Positions 8,728 to 16,748 of a DNA stretch of 33,785 nucleotides are shown in pieces. A program made the position numbers and the translations under genes. Origin of the DNA: Flavobacteriales bacterium (GTDB taxonomy: Bacteria; Bacteroidota; Bacteroidia; Flavobacteriales_D; Sanyastnellaceae); assembly GCA_030728235.1 (NCBI GenBank), contig JANRAA010000099.1, positions 1-33,785 on the forward strand, in the 5' to 3' direction. Within the stretch, counting starts at the first letter, position 1; each line of letters opens with the position of its first letter. Under the pieces are notes generated by a model. That model made no database searches and was not told the origin of the DNA. It saw only the letters and a list, made by a program, of their open reading frames with translations.

Positions 8728-10437
8728 ATGCAAAACATTTCTGAACAAGAGCGTATCCGTCGTGATGCGATGAATAACCTCAGAGAAATGGGTATTGAAC
8801 CATTTCCTGCAGCCGCTTTCGACACCACCCATTATACAAATGCGCTTAAGGATGGCTTTAAACCAGGAATTCATGTAAGATTGGCAGGAAGGATAATGAA
8901 TCGCCGCATTATGGGCAGCGCTTCATTTGCTGAACTACTCGACAGTTCGGGTCGAATTCAAGTTTATTTCAACCGCGATATTTTATGTCCGGATGAAGAC
9001 AAAACCCTCTACAATACGGTATTCAAGAAACTTCTCGATTTCGGTGATTTTATCGGTGTTGAGGGTGTGACGTTCCTTACAAAAACGGGAGAACCGTCTG
9101 TTGAGGTGCATAAATTCACGGTTCTAAGCAAAAGCATAAAACCTTTGCCCGTTGTTAAAACCGATGAGGCAGGCGTAGTGCATGACGCCTTCACTGATCC
9201 TGAATTGCGCTACCGCATGAGATATGTAGATTTGGTTGTGAATGAAGACGTTAAGAAAACGTTTCTGACCCGATCGAAGATCATTCAAACCATGCGCGAC
9301 TTTTTCAATGCGCAGAACTATTTGGAAGTCGACACTCCCGTGCTCCAAGCCATTCCAGGTGGGGCAGCGGCAAGACCCTTTATTACCCACCACAATGCTC
9401 TGAACATTCCTCTGTATTTGCGTGTGGCGAATGAGTTGTACCTCAAAAGACTTATTGTAGGTGGATTCGACGGTGTGTATGAGTTCTCTCGGAATTTCAG
9501 AAATGAAGGCATGGATAGAACCCACAACCCGGAATTCACCATCATGGAAATCTATGTAGCATACAAAGATTACTTTTGGATGATGGACTTCACGGAAGAA
9601 ATGATTGAACGCATTTGTCTTTCTGTTCATGGCAAAACAACCGTGAAGATTGGGGCGAAAGAAATCGATTTCAAGCGTCCGTTTGCGCGTTTTACAATGG
9701 CTCAAGCTATCGAAAAATACACCGGCGTAAACATCGAAAATAAATCGGAAGAAGAGCTGCGCTCGATATGCAAAGACCAAGGAATAGAGGTAAATGAAGC
9801 AATGGGCAAGGGAAAACTCATTGACGAGCTCTTCTCTGAAAAATGTGAACACCACTTTATTCAGCCAACCTTCATCACCGATTATCCCATCGAAATGTCG
9901 CCCCTTTGCAAGCGTCACCGAGACAATCCTGAATTGACTGAACGATTTGAACTGATGGTCAATGGAACAGAGCTCGCTAACGCGTATTCTGAACTCAATG
10001 ACCCAATTGACCAACGTGGTCGTTTTGAAGAGCAATTTAGCCTAGCCCAGCGCGGCGACGATGAGGCAATGTTTATCGATTATGACTTCCTGAGAGCTTT
10101 GGAATATGGGATGCCGCCAACGTCAGGTATGGGAATTGGTATCGATCGTTTGGTGATGATGCTTACCGGACAAGAATCGATTCAAGACGTTTTGCTTTTC
10201 CCGCAAATGCGACCAGAAAAATTTGAAACGGCTAGCAATGCTGATGCCTTCGTAGAGGCGGGTGTTCCGATAGAATGGGCAGAACATTTGCCTGGAGCAG
10301 GATTTCCGACGGTTGAAGATCTAAAATCGAATAAGGCGACGGTGATTCACCAAAAACTCAATGGATATCGGAAAAAGAACAAATTGGAGATTTCGGCCGT
10401 TCAACTTGAAGATGTAGAACGCTGGTTGTTAGCGTGA
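8728..10437 (+). CDS. lysS: Lysyl-tRNA synthetase, class II
   Basis: Charges tRNA-Lys with lysine in the cytoplasm. It has the N-terminal anticodon-binding OB fold (about 45-135), then the class II catalytic core. The core includes FRNEGMDRTHNPEFTIMEIY (motif 2, about 257-276) and GMGIGIDRLVMML (motif 3, about 467-479). The start MQNISEQERIRRDAMNNLRE matches the family N-terminus, so ATG 8728 is well supported. At 569 residues it is longer than the roughly 505 of E. coli LysS. The extra 70 residues (about 500-569) form a charged tail, VEDLKSNKATVIHQKLNGYR onward, after the last core motif. From memory, tails like this occur in other Bacteroidota LysRS proteins. The gene is monocistronic, and its last nine bases overlap the convergent lipoprotein gene. 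Confidence 0.97.
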   Translation: MQNISEQERIRRDAMNNLREMGIEPFPAAAFDTTHYTNALKDGFKPGIHVRLAGRIMNRRIMGSASFAELLDSSGRIQVYFNRDILCPDEDKTLYNTVFKKLLDFGDFIGVEGVTFLTKTGEPSVEVHKFTVLSKSIKPLPVVKTDEAGVVHDAFTDPELRYRMRYVDLVVNEDVKKTFLTRSKIIQTMRDFFNAQNYLEVDTPVLQAIPGGAAARPFITHHNALNIPLYLRVANELYLKRLIVGGFDGVYEFSRNFRNEGMDRTHNPEFTIMEIYVAYKDYFWMMDFTEEMIERICLSVHGKTTVKIGAKEIDFKRPFARFTMAQAIEKYTGVNIENKSEEELRSICKDQGIEVNEAMGKGKLIDELFSEKCEHHFIQPTFITDYPIEMSPLCKRHRDNPELTERFELMVNGTELANAYSELNDPIDQRGRFEEQFSLAQRGDDEAMFIDYDFLRALEYGMPPTSGMGIGIDRLVMMLTGQESIQDVLLFPQMRPEKFETASNADAFVEAGVPIEWAEHLPGAGFPTVEDLKSNKATVIHQKLNGYRKKNKLEISAVQLEDVERWLLA

Positions 10438-11049
10438 AGAAGCTTGTAGTATGAGGTAACTGTCAGCAATTTCTTGCTTTGGCTGCCCAACCCCACAACT
10501 AAAAATGGCATTCGCATAGCGATACCAGCTGCTATTCAGGCTTTTACGCTCAACCCCAATTGCATTGATAACGCCCATTTCGATGAGGTCAGCACTCATT
10601 TGTCGAGCCGACAATTCTTTTTTGTTAACCACTAAAAGATGTTCGCCTGCTTTGGTTTCTGCGATAGCGATGTGAAATAGCATTTTTTCAGAACGAGAAT
10701 CCTTGGCAGTACCTTCTTGAACTAACGTTTGAAGACGAAGCGTTTTTTCGCTTAAAGCGGATGATGAAGCGACTTCAAACTTTAAATTGCCACCTACTAT
10801 TTCGATTTGTATTTGTTGATCTTGCTGCTCTGTAACCGCATCCTCTGCAAAGAGAGGAACACACAGAAAGACATCTTCTTCTGATGTTGATGGACTTTCC
10901 TTTTGAACAATATCAAAAGCTAAATCATTGGGATGCAGAACGATATATTCGTTTCTGTTTTCCAACCGACGGTCTTCCCTTGTCAGAAAAGGTTTCGACT
11001 CACAACCAAAAAGAAAAAGAAATAGAACACTAAGAATACTATAACGCAT
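10429..11049 (-). CDS. Small lipoprotein of unknown function
   Basis: About 206 residues from ATG 11049. The start MRYSILSVLFLFLFGC has a hydrophobic core and a lipobox (LFGC), so it is a predicted lipoprotein with mature N-terminal Cys16. The body is soluble and mixed alpha/beta, with SSSALSEKTLRLQTLVQEG near the middle and no motif I recognise. Further ATGs at 11052 and 11061 are in frame, and all overlap the 3' end of the M23 peptidase gene. That overlap (about 11 bases from 11049) suggests coupled translation and a shared envelope role. The 3' end overlaps lysS by nine bases. Confidence 0.7.
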   Translation of the reverse strand: MRYSILSVLFLFLFGCESKPFLTREDRRLENRNEYIVLHPNDLAFDIVQKESPSTSEEDVFLCVPLFAEDAVTEQQDQQIQIEIVGGNLKFEVASSSALSEKTLRLQTLVQEGTAKDSRSEKMLFHIAIAETKAGEHLLVVNKKELSARQMSADLIEMGVINAIGVERKSLNSSWYRYANAIFSCGVGQPKQEIADSYLILQASSR

Positions 11050-12271
11050 CATCAACAGCAACTGGGGTTACTCTCAACAAGGAGTCGTAAGTGTTAACTA
11101 CCGCCTTAAAAGCAGGCATTTGAGATTCGTTCAACGGCTCAGAAGTTGGGAATTCTTCGCTCAAGTGGTCAACTTGCTGACCATTCTTCCAAAAGCGAAA
11201 ACATACGTGTGGACCTGTTGCAAGTCCAGTACTTCCAACGTATCCAATTACTTCTCCCTGACTAACGCGCTCTCCTTCCTTACACGCACGCTTGCTCATG
11301 TGCAAGTATTGCGTTTCATAGGTGCTGTTGTGGCGGATTTTGACATAATTGCCATTTCCTCCTGTATATCCTGACTTGGTCACCACACCATCACCAACAG
11401 CGAGAATTGGAGTCCCTTGCGGAGCGGCATAGTCTGTGCCTAAGTGCGATTTATAGCGCTTTAAAACGGGGTGAAAACGCTTTCCTGAATAACGGCTCGA
11501 AATCCGTGAGTACTTTACAGGAGCCTTCAAAAACGCTTTTTTCAAACTCGACCCGTCTTCACTGTAGTAGCTGGTTTGATCATCATTTTCGAACATGTAA
11601 GCTCCGCGATCTTTCCCCTTGTGATTGAAGTGTGATGCGAGAATACGACCGGTACCAACGGCAACATCGTTTATGTACTCTTCTTCATATAGCACCTCAA
11701 ATCGATCTCCTTTTTGAAGGCGATAAAAGTCAATGGTCCAAGCGTAAATATTGGCCATTGTCATCGCCAATTCGGCATTCGCTCCTTGATCTTGCAGACT
11801 TTGATACAAACTGTTGTTGATTTCACCTTCAACACGACGCAAACGCATTTCTGAAGGGTGTTCACCAGACCAACCTTTTAAAGAATCGGCAATTTCTATA
11901 ACGACATAATCTTTTTGAGACTTTTCATAAATGAAATAGGAAGGCACGCTGTCTTCTTGGTTCGAAAAAAGAGCCAACCAACCTTGATCCGGCTTTATTT
12001 TCCTTGGGTCGATGATGTCTCGACTTTCCTTCAAAAAGACCTCCAAAGCAGTGGCGCTAACCCCAAAAGGACGAAGCACTTCAGAAAGTACTTGGCCGGA
12101 AGTGATGGAGCCTTCTACCACGTGAAAGGAATTCAAGTCGAAGCCGAAACGAATCAATTCTTCATGTTCAATAACATCTTCTTGGATGATTTGATCTTGA
12201 TTTGAATCGTTTTGCTGACAAGAAACAAAAAGAAACATCAGGGCGGCTGATATCAGTCGTGTGTTCTTCAT
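11039..12271 (-). CDS. M23 (LytM) family peptidoglycan endopeptidase, lipoprotein
   Basis: A 410-residue cell-wall hydrolase-like protein. ATG 12271 gives MKNTRLISAALMFLFVSC, a lipoprotein signal with Cys18; an upstream in-frame ATG at 12325 would add 18 residues and bury it. Residues about 40-240 form an N-terminal region as seen in Bacteroidota M23 proteins. The M23 domain follows with SHLGTDYAAPQGTPI (Zn ligands His276 and Asp280), YLHM (His324) and TGPHVCFRFWKNG. In the last motif the usual HxH reads H-V-C (His355, Cys357), so the third zinc ligand is Cys instead of His. I recall this variant in other Bacteroidota members, so the enzyme may still bind metal. It cleaves, or regulates cleavage of, peptide cross-links in the periplasm. 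It lies between kynA and the small lipoprotein gene. Confidence 0.9.
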   Translation of the reverse strand: MKNTRLISAALMFLFVSCQQNDSNQDQIIQEDVIEHEELIRFGFDLNSFHVVEGSITSGQVLSEVLRPFGVSATALEVFLKESRDIIDPRKIKPDQGWLALFSNQEDSVPSYFIYEKSQKDYVVIEIADSLKGWSGEHPSEMRLRRVEGEINNSLYQSLQDQGANAELAMTMANIYAWTIDFYRLQKGDRFEVLYEEEYINDVAVGTGRILASHFNHKGKDRGAYMFENDDQTSYYSEDGSSLKKAFLKAPVKYSRISSRYSGKRFHPVLKRYKSHLGTDYAAPQGTPILAVGDGVVTKSGYTGGNGNYVKIRHNSTYETQYLHMSKRACKEGERVSQGEVIGYVGSTGLATGPHVCFRFWKNGQQVDHLSEEFPTSEPLNESQMPAFKAVVNTYDSLLRVTPVAVDDAL

Positions 12272-12354
12272 AAAGGGGGTTACGTAAAAATGTCTCAACG
12301 GGTTCGAAAGTAGACAGGAAATCAATAAAACGTAAGTTCAAAAAACTATTGTGT

Positions 12355-13326
12355 TCACGTTGATTGGTTGAAAACCACAGATTCAACCCAACCCTTGCCC
12401 CAGTCGGCCAATTCTTGTTCAGACCACACTTGAGGGAAGAAGATCCGTCGTTGAAAACGCGGAGGTAGGTATTTCTGCCAGTTGGTTCCTCCGGTAGCTG
12501 CGATGTCTTCTGGGTTTTTGTGCAAATAGCGCACCGCCGATTTGTAGTGGGCGAGAGGCCAATTCACGTTTACATTGGTATCTAACCACCTCAAGCTGAT
12601 CAGCAATGGTTCGTTTTTTTGATCTTCTGCAGGCAAAGCTTGCACCTTGTCCCAAAGTGTTTTACCAAGGAATTTTTTTGCAAGGTCTATCAGTTCTTTC
12701 GAATATTTGATTTCGAATTGCTGAAGAGTCAGTGTTTTATTGCCCGTTGATAGTTCAGTCGCACCCATTTTCCAATAAACACGATCGTACATCGCAGGAA
12801 TGTCGTCTTTCGAAAAGTAAGTTGGGAAATCTTGGCGGGCAGGCTCTTCTACCAATCGATCGAAAGTAGCAGAGCAAATTTCAATCATTCTATACTGCGC
12901 CGATTGGAATCCACTTGCAGGCAGAAGCGACATGCGGAATTTTAAAAACTGATCCCTGTCCATGCCATCAACCATGATGTCGAAACTCTTTGTAAGCGCC
13001 TCGAAATATCTGTTAATGCGTGTAATGCGAGCAGTTAACCAGCTTACATCAAAATCGGTCTTTTCACGGATTTGCTCGAACTCATGCAAACAAAGCTTGA
13101 AGTACAGCTCTGTAATTTGGTGATACATGATAAAAATCTCCTCGTCAGGGAAAGAGGTAATTGGACTTTGGAGACTCAACAGCGTGTCGAGGTGAATATA
13201 ATCCCAATAAGTTAAGTAGTCGGCGTACAATAGCCCGTCGAGGTAAGACTCAAGGTCTTGACCCATCGACGAGTATTTTTCCTGCAGAAGCTGCAGTTTT
13301 TCAATAAGTTTCGGACTTAATTCCAT
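12355..13326 (-). CDS. kynA: Tryptophan 2,3-dioxygenase
   Basis: A haem enzyme that opens the indole ring of L-tryptophan to N-formylkynurenine, the first committed step of the kynurenine pathway. The 323 residues carry the family signatures. YHQITELYFKL holds substrate-contacting His69. FLKFRMSLLPASGFQSAQYR holds Arg131, expected to bind the substrate carboxylate. LAHYKSAVRY holds His260, the expected proximal haem ligand. The conserved ATGGTNWQKYLPPRFQRRIF loop follows. The start at 13326 has no competing in-frame alternative that keeps the N-terminal helix. It lies 46 bases downstream of the DUF3108 gene and 83 bases upstream of the M23 gene. Location next to a RidA-like aminomuconate deaminase candidate fits tryptophan catabolism. 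Confidence 0.95.
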   Translation of the reverse strand: MELSPKLIEKLQLLQEKYSSMGQDLESYLDGLLYADYLTYWDYIHLDTLLSLQSPITSFPDEEIFIMYHQITELYFKLCLHEFEQIREKTDFDVSWLTARITRINRYFEALTKSFDIMVDGMDRDQFLKFRMSLLPASGFQSAQYRMIEICSATFDRLVEEPARQDFPTYFSKDDIPAMYDRVYWKMGATELSTGNKTLTLQQFEIKYSKELIDLAKKFLGKTLWDKVQALPAEDQKNEPLLISLRWLDTNVNVNWPLAHYKSAVRYLHKNPEDIAATGGTNWQKYLPPRFQRRIFFPQVWSEQELADWGKGWVESVVFNQST

Positions 13327-13372
13327 CTTGCGAAGGTTCTTTAGCTGCGCAAGTTAGGAAAACAGACGTGCC

Positions 13373-14194
13373 TTAGTTTACCAAGGCGACAGGATTTTTA
13401 AGGTTTTGGTAGTCTACAACCTCCATTTTCAATGAACCAACGAGCAATTCTGATTTAACCAGAATTGGAATCTTGTTCTTGTCGGCCGTAACCCATACTT
13501 CCAAGTCATCTTCACTCTTCCAAATGCGGCCTTGTTGAATAACAGGGACAAACTTCATGCATCTGTATTTTCCTTTTCGAAGTTTAACCTCCTCGGTGCC
13601 CATGTATTTTATTTTCAGAGGGAAAATTTCACCGTCTACAAATGTTGTAATCTCGAAAAGGTCTCCAATTTTAGCTTTGCTATAGTCGATGGTTCTTGCG
13701 TAGTAGAACGCCGACACAAGGTCTTGAATGAAACTCGGAGTCTTGTACTCTTGTTTTTCATGTGTGCGAAGAGCACTTTTTCCAGGATAAAACTGGTAGT
13801 CTTGGAAGATTTTGTATCCACCTTCTTCTACATTTCGAATGAATCGGTAAGGGAACATCCCTTGCTTGTCGATGTACGTTTCATAGCGATCACGCACTTT
13901 AAACACCCAGTCGAAGCCGCCTAAACTTTTGCCGGTACCAACAACATGGTATGCGTCGCGCCCAGAAAATTTCCATTTTGAATCCTTCACTTCAAGAACA
14001 GCTTCGCCGGCATCAATGAAGCCGTAGTGTATTCTGTAAACAAGTTTTTCACCTGTTTGAAATGCTGTATTTGTAACAGTTCTTAGTCCTGTTTCTGGCA
14101 AGGTATCTAGCTTCACCTTAAGTGGCTTTATACCTTGTGCAAATCCTACCTGGCCTGCCAGAAGTATGATTGCGAATGTGAGAAGCTTTTTCAT
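13373..14194 (-). CDS. DUF3108 domain-containing secreted protein
   Basis: About 273 residues from ATG 14194, chosen because it gives a clean signal peptide (MKKLLTFAIILLAGQVGFAQ); the upstream ATG at 14224 would put ten residues ahead of it. The body is beta-rich with FQTGEKLVYRIHYGFIDAGE near residues 45-65 and RDAYHVVGTGKS, the typical opening of DUF3108. Later LRKGKYRCMKFVPVIQQGRI and DLEVWVTADKNKIPILVKSE are strands of the same fold. DUF3108 proteins are periplasmic or outer-membrane-associated and their biochemical role is unknown. It is 39 bases after the RidA gene and 46 before kynA, in one leftward unit. Confidence 0.85.
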   Translation of the reverse strand: MKKLLTFAIILLAGQVGFAQGIKPLKVKLDTLPETGLRTVTNTAFQTGEKLVYRIHYGFIDAGEAVLEVKDSKWKFSGRDAYHVVGTGKSLGGFDWVFKVRDRYETYIDKQGMFPYRFIRNVEEGGYKIFQDYQFYPGKSALRTHEKQEYKTPSFIQDLVSAFYYARTIDYSKAKIGDLFEITTFVDGEIFPLKIKYMGTEEVKLRKGKYRCMKFVPVIQQGRIWKSEDDLEVWVTADKNKIPILVKSELLVGSLKMEVVDYQNLKNPVALVN

Positions 14195-14233
14195 AATGAG
14201 GCGAAAAGACAAAGCATGTGCCAAATAAAAATT

Positions 14234-14671
14234 CTAGCCGACATAGGCTATACACTTCAACTCAATGGCAATGGGAGTTGGCAGTGCATTTATTTCAACG
14301 GTAGTTCGGCACGGTTGATTGTCTTTAAAGTATTCAGCATAAATGCGATTGAATGTTGCAAAGTCTCTTTTCATATGCACCAAAAAGACGGTAACATCAA
14401 CCAGGTCTTCCCATTTTGAGCCAGAAGCTTCTAAAACACTGCGCACATTTTGAAAAACACTGTGCACTTGCGCTTCAAAATCGAATTCTAAAAAATTCCC
14501 GTTGTGATCGAGCTTCAGTCCTGGAACACCGCTGTCGTTGGCATCAGACCCAGCGCTGCGCGGACCGACACCAGAAAGAAACAAAAGGTTCCCTACTTTT
14601 CTTGCATGTGGATATAAACCCACTGGTTTTGGTGCTCCTGAAGCATTGATACGTCCGTCACTCATAATCAT
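14234..14671 (-). CDS. RidA-family deaminase, probable 2-aminomuconate deaminase type
   Basis: A 145-residue small enzyme of the YjgF/YER057c/UK114 (RidA) family, which hydrolyses enamine/imine intermediates or deaminates aminomuconate. APKPVGLYPHARKVGNLLFL and SGVGPR are near the start. VFQNVRSVLEASGSKWEDLV, VTVFLVHMKRDFATFNRIYA and CRTTVEINALPTPIAIELK follow. The Arg in CRTT and the Glu in IELK correspond to the catalytic Arg and Glu of active RidA enzymes, so it is probably catalytic. A GPR...GVPG insertion near residues 38-55 resembles the subgroup linked to kynurenine pathways. With kynA three genes away I favour 2-aminomuconate deaminase, but a general RidA role is possible. Starts at 14671 and 14665 are equally plausible. 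A perfect -7 box is 13 bases upstream. Confidence 0.8.
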   Translation of the reverse strand: MIMSDGRINASGAPKPVGLYPHARKVGNLLFLSGVGPRSAGSDANDSGVPGLKLDHNGNFLEFDFEAQVHSVFQNVRSVLEASGSKWEDLVDVTVFLVHMKRDFATFNRIYAEYFKDNQPCRTTVEINALPTPIAIELKCIAYVG

Positions 14672-14684
14672 GTTTTTAGTTGCC

Positions 14685-14692
14685 CAAATATA
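14685..14692 (-). promoter_or_regulatory. Candidate -7 box TATATTTG for the RidA-to-lipoprotein cluster
   Basis: Exact TAnnTTTG on the minus strand, 13 bases before the ATG at 14671. No standard-spaced TTTG is visible upstream. It would drive the leftward cluster down to 10429, where the genes are spaced by 39, 46 and 83 bases and then overlap. Confidence 0.45.
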
Positions 14693-14787
14693 GTGTTACA
14701 TCTCCTGTAAATATGGCTTAGCCGCCTGAATTGAATATTGATGTTAGGCAACATATGCATTTTGTATCTTGCCGAAAAGTTTTATCC

Positions 14788-16077
14788 ATGCGTTATCAAG
14801 CACTATCTAAGGAACTGTACATAAAGAACAGATCAAAATTTGCATCGTTATTACCGCCAAAATCGATCGCGGTTTTCACCTCGAACGATATCATGCCCAC
14901 CAGTGCTGACGGATCGATGCCCTTCAAACAAGCTTCTGATATCTTTTACCTTTCTGGGGTTGATCAAGAAGAAACGATTCTGGTTGTTTTCCCAGATAGC
15001 CTGCACGAGAAGCACAAGGAGATTTTATTCGTTCGTGAGACAAATGCTGAAATCGCAATTTGGGAAGGTTCTAAACTAACGAAGGAATCTGCTTTCGCGG
15101 TGTCGGGTATTCGCACGGTGTATTGGACAGATCAGTTCGAAAAAATCCTTCATGCGCTTATCAGCGAGGCACAACATGTTTTCTTGAACAGCAACGAGCA
15201 CACGCGTGCTTCAAGTGAAGTTGAAACCCGAGAAATGCGTTTGTCGAAATGGATGAGAAAAAAGTATCCTCACTATCGATATGAGCGCAGCGCGCCAATT
15301 ATGCACCGCATTCGTTCGGTAAAGGAAGCCGAGGAGATTGCGCAAATGCAGCGTGCGTGTGATATCACAAAGTCTGGTCTTGAGCGTGTGTTGAAGTTTA
15401 TCAAGCCCGGCGTGATGGAGTATGAAATTGAAGCGGAGTTTGCGCATGAGTTTCTACGCCAAGGATCTCGTGGGTTTGCCTATACTCCAATCATTGCCAG
15501 CGGATTCAACGCATGTGTATTGCACTACATTGAAAACGAAGCGCAATGTCAAGCAGGAGATGTGTTACTTATGGATGTTGGTGCTGAATACGGTAATTAC
15601 GCTTCTGATATGACGAGGTGTGTTCCAGTAAGTGGCAGGTTTACTAGCCGACAAAAAGACGTGTACAACGGTGTCCTGAGCGTAATGAAAGGAGCTATGG
15701 GATTACTGAAACCAGGTGTTTTCATGCATGAATACCATGCTCAAGTAGGCGAGCTAATGACGCGTGAGTTGCTTAATTTGGGATTGATTGACCAACACGA
15801 TGTCGCCAAGCAAAACCCAGACTGGCCGGCCTACAAAAAGTATTTTATGCACGGCACAAGTCACTTTCTGGGTATTGATGTGCATGACGTTGGCTTGTGG
15901 AATGAGCCGATTCAGGCAGGACATGTATTCACAGTAGAGCCGGGTATTTACATCCGCGAAGAGAACCTTGGAATACGTCTTGAAAACGACATTGTGATTC
16001 AAGAAAACGGATTCAGAGATTTAATGGGGCACATCCCACTTGAAGCTGAAGAAATTGAGGACTTGATGAATGGTTAA
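14788..16077 (+). CDS. pepP: Aminopeptidase P (Xaa-Pro aminopeptidase, M24B)
   Basis: A cytoplasmic dimetal peptidase that removes an N-terminal residue preceding proline. ATG 14788 gives MRYQALSKELYIKNRSKF, the normal family start; an upstream ATG at 14731 adds 19 residues that do not fit. Residues 1-150 form the creatinase N-domain. The pita-bread domain then shows all five metal ligands: Asp263 and Asp274 (MDVGAEYGNYASDMTR), His355 (MHGTSHFLGIDVHD), Glu384 (VEPGIY) and Glu399 (GIRLEND). About 429 residues, normal length. The stop abuts the stop of convergent miaE with no spacer. Confidence 0.93.
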   Translation: MRYQALSKELYIKNRSKFASLLPPKSIAVFTSNDIMPTSADGSMPFKQASDIFYLSGVDQEETILVVFPDSLHEKHKEILFVRETNAEIAIWEGSKLTKESAFAVSGIRTVYWTDQFEKILHALISEAQHVFLNSNEHTRASSEVETREMRLSKWMRKKYPHYRYERSAPIMHRIRSVKEAEEIAQMQRACDITKSGLERVLKFIKPGVMEYEIEAEFAHEFLRQGSRGFAYTPIIASGFNACVLHYIENEAQCQAGDVLLMDVGAEYGNYASDMTRCVPVSGRFTSRQKDVYNGVLSVMKGAMGLLKPGVFMHEYHAQVGELMTRELLNLGLIDQHDVAKQNPDWPAYKKYFMHGTSHFLGIDVHDVGLWNEPIQAGHVFTVEPGIYIREENLGIRLENDIVIQENGFRDLMGHIPLEAEEIEDLMNG

Positions 16078-16680
16078 TTAACCGTGCATGGCAGAGTCTC
16101 TGCCATACTTTTCCATCAATGTGCTTTCAAAATCAAGAAATTCTTGCCAACGGCGATCCACTTTTTTTGGGTCGCCGTATTTTTTTGCCAAGCCGATAAA
16201 CGAGGTGTAATGTGTTGCCTCCGAGATCATGAGTTCACGGTAAAAAGCCTTTAGATCATCGTCTCCTATTTCTTCACTAAGTATCCTAAATCGCTCACAT
16301 GATCGGGCCTCTATCATGGCAGCGAAGAGCAAGCGCTCCATCAATTCTTGACTTTTATCGCCCCCTTTTTTAATGAACAGCGATAAGTCTTGCACATAGC
16401 AATCTCGCTGTTCATGACCCAATTGAAATCCGCGGGCTTTGATTTTTTCATGGACCATGTCGAAATGCTCCATTTCTTCTAGCGCTATGCGTGTGAGTTC
16501 TGTAACAAGTTCTTGGTGCTGCGGAAATCTAACAATCGTTGACATAGCATTCAACGCGGCTTTTTGCTCGCACCAAGCATGGTCGGTTAGGACATCTGAA
16601 ATGTTTTTTTCAGCAATGTTCACCCATCTTGGATCGGTTGGTAATCGCAACCCCAGCATCACTTTCGTTGAATTTTCCAT
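16078..16680 (-). CDS. miaE: tRNA-(ms2io6A37) hydroxylase MiaE
   Basis: A non-haem diiron enzyme that hydroxylates the isopentenyl group of ms2i6A at position 37 of tRNAs reading UNN codons. The ferritin-like ligands are visible: Glu38 (CEQKA), Glu69 and His72 (EEMEHF), Glu124 (IEARSCERF), Glu154 and His157 (SEATHY). The 200-residue length and four-helix character fit. Its promoter (TTTG-N20-TAACTTTG, 16685-16716) ends only four bases before the ATG, so the mRNA is probably leaderless or nearly so. The -33 box sits in the loop of the terminator hairpin of the preceding leftward gene. The 3' end abuts pepP. Confidence 0.93.
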   Translation of the reverse strand: MENSTKVMLGLRLPTDPRWVNIAEKNISDVLTDHAWCEQKAALNAMSTIVRFPQHQELVTELTRIALEEMEHFDMVHEKIKARGFQLGHEQRDCYVQDLSLFIKKGGDKSQELMERLLFAAMIEARSCERFRILSEEIGDDDLKAFYRELMISEATHYTSFIGLAKKYGDPKKVDRRWQEFLDFESTLMEKYGRDSAMHG

Positions 16681-16684
16681 GCAG

Positions 16685-16716
16685 CAAAGTTATGGGCAAA
16701 AAAAAGCCGTGGCAAA
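16685..16716 (-). promoter_or_regulatory. miaE promoter, TTTG-N20-TAACTTTG
   Basis: On the minus strand TTTG (16716-16713) is followed by 20 bases and then TAACTTTG (16692-16685). Both boxes and the spacing match the Bacteroidota housekeeping promoter consensus exactly. The -7 box ends four bases before the miaE ATG. The -33 box forms most of the loop of the terminator hairpin at 16705-16725. Confidence 0.6.
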
Positions 16717-16731
16717 TCCACGGCTCTTTTT
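16698..16731 (-). terminator. Intrinsic terminator after the T9SS gene at 16749
   Basis: The 8-bp stem is 16705-16712 with 16718-16725 around a 5-base loop (16713-16717). On the minus strand it is followed by eight T residues (16705-16698). It lies 24 bases past the stop of the leftward gene at 16749 and just ahead of miaE, which is read in the same direction. A run of T on the plus side (16727-16731) also lets it work for rightward transcripts. Confidence 0.75.
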
Positions 16732-16748
16732 GTAAGTCTTTTTAAGTC

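Noticed and set aside
9124..10035. A 303-codon open frame on the minus strand opposite lysS.
   Set aside because: It lies wholly antisense to a well-conserved gene, has no recognisable domain, and shows an odd composition expected of a shadow frame.
12305..12312. TACTTTCG upstream of the M23 gene as its own promoter.
   Set aside because: One mismatch in the -7 box and no -33 box at 19-21 bases (nearest TTTG is 26 away). Read-through from the upstream gene explains expression as well.
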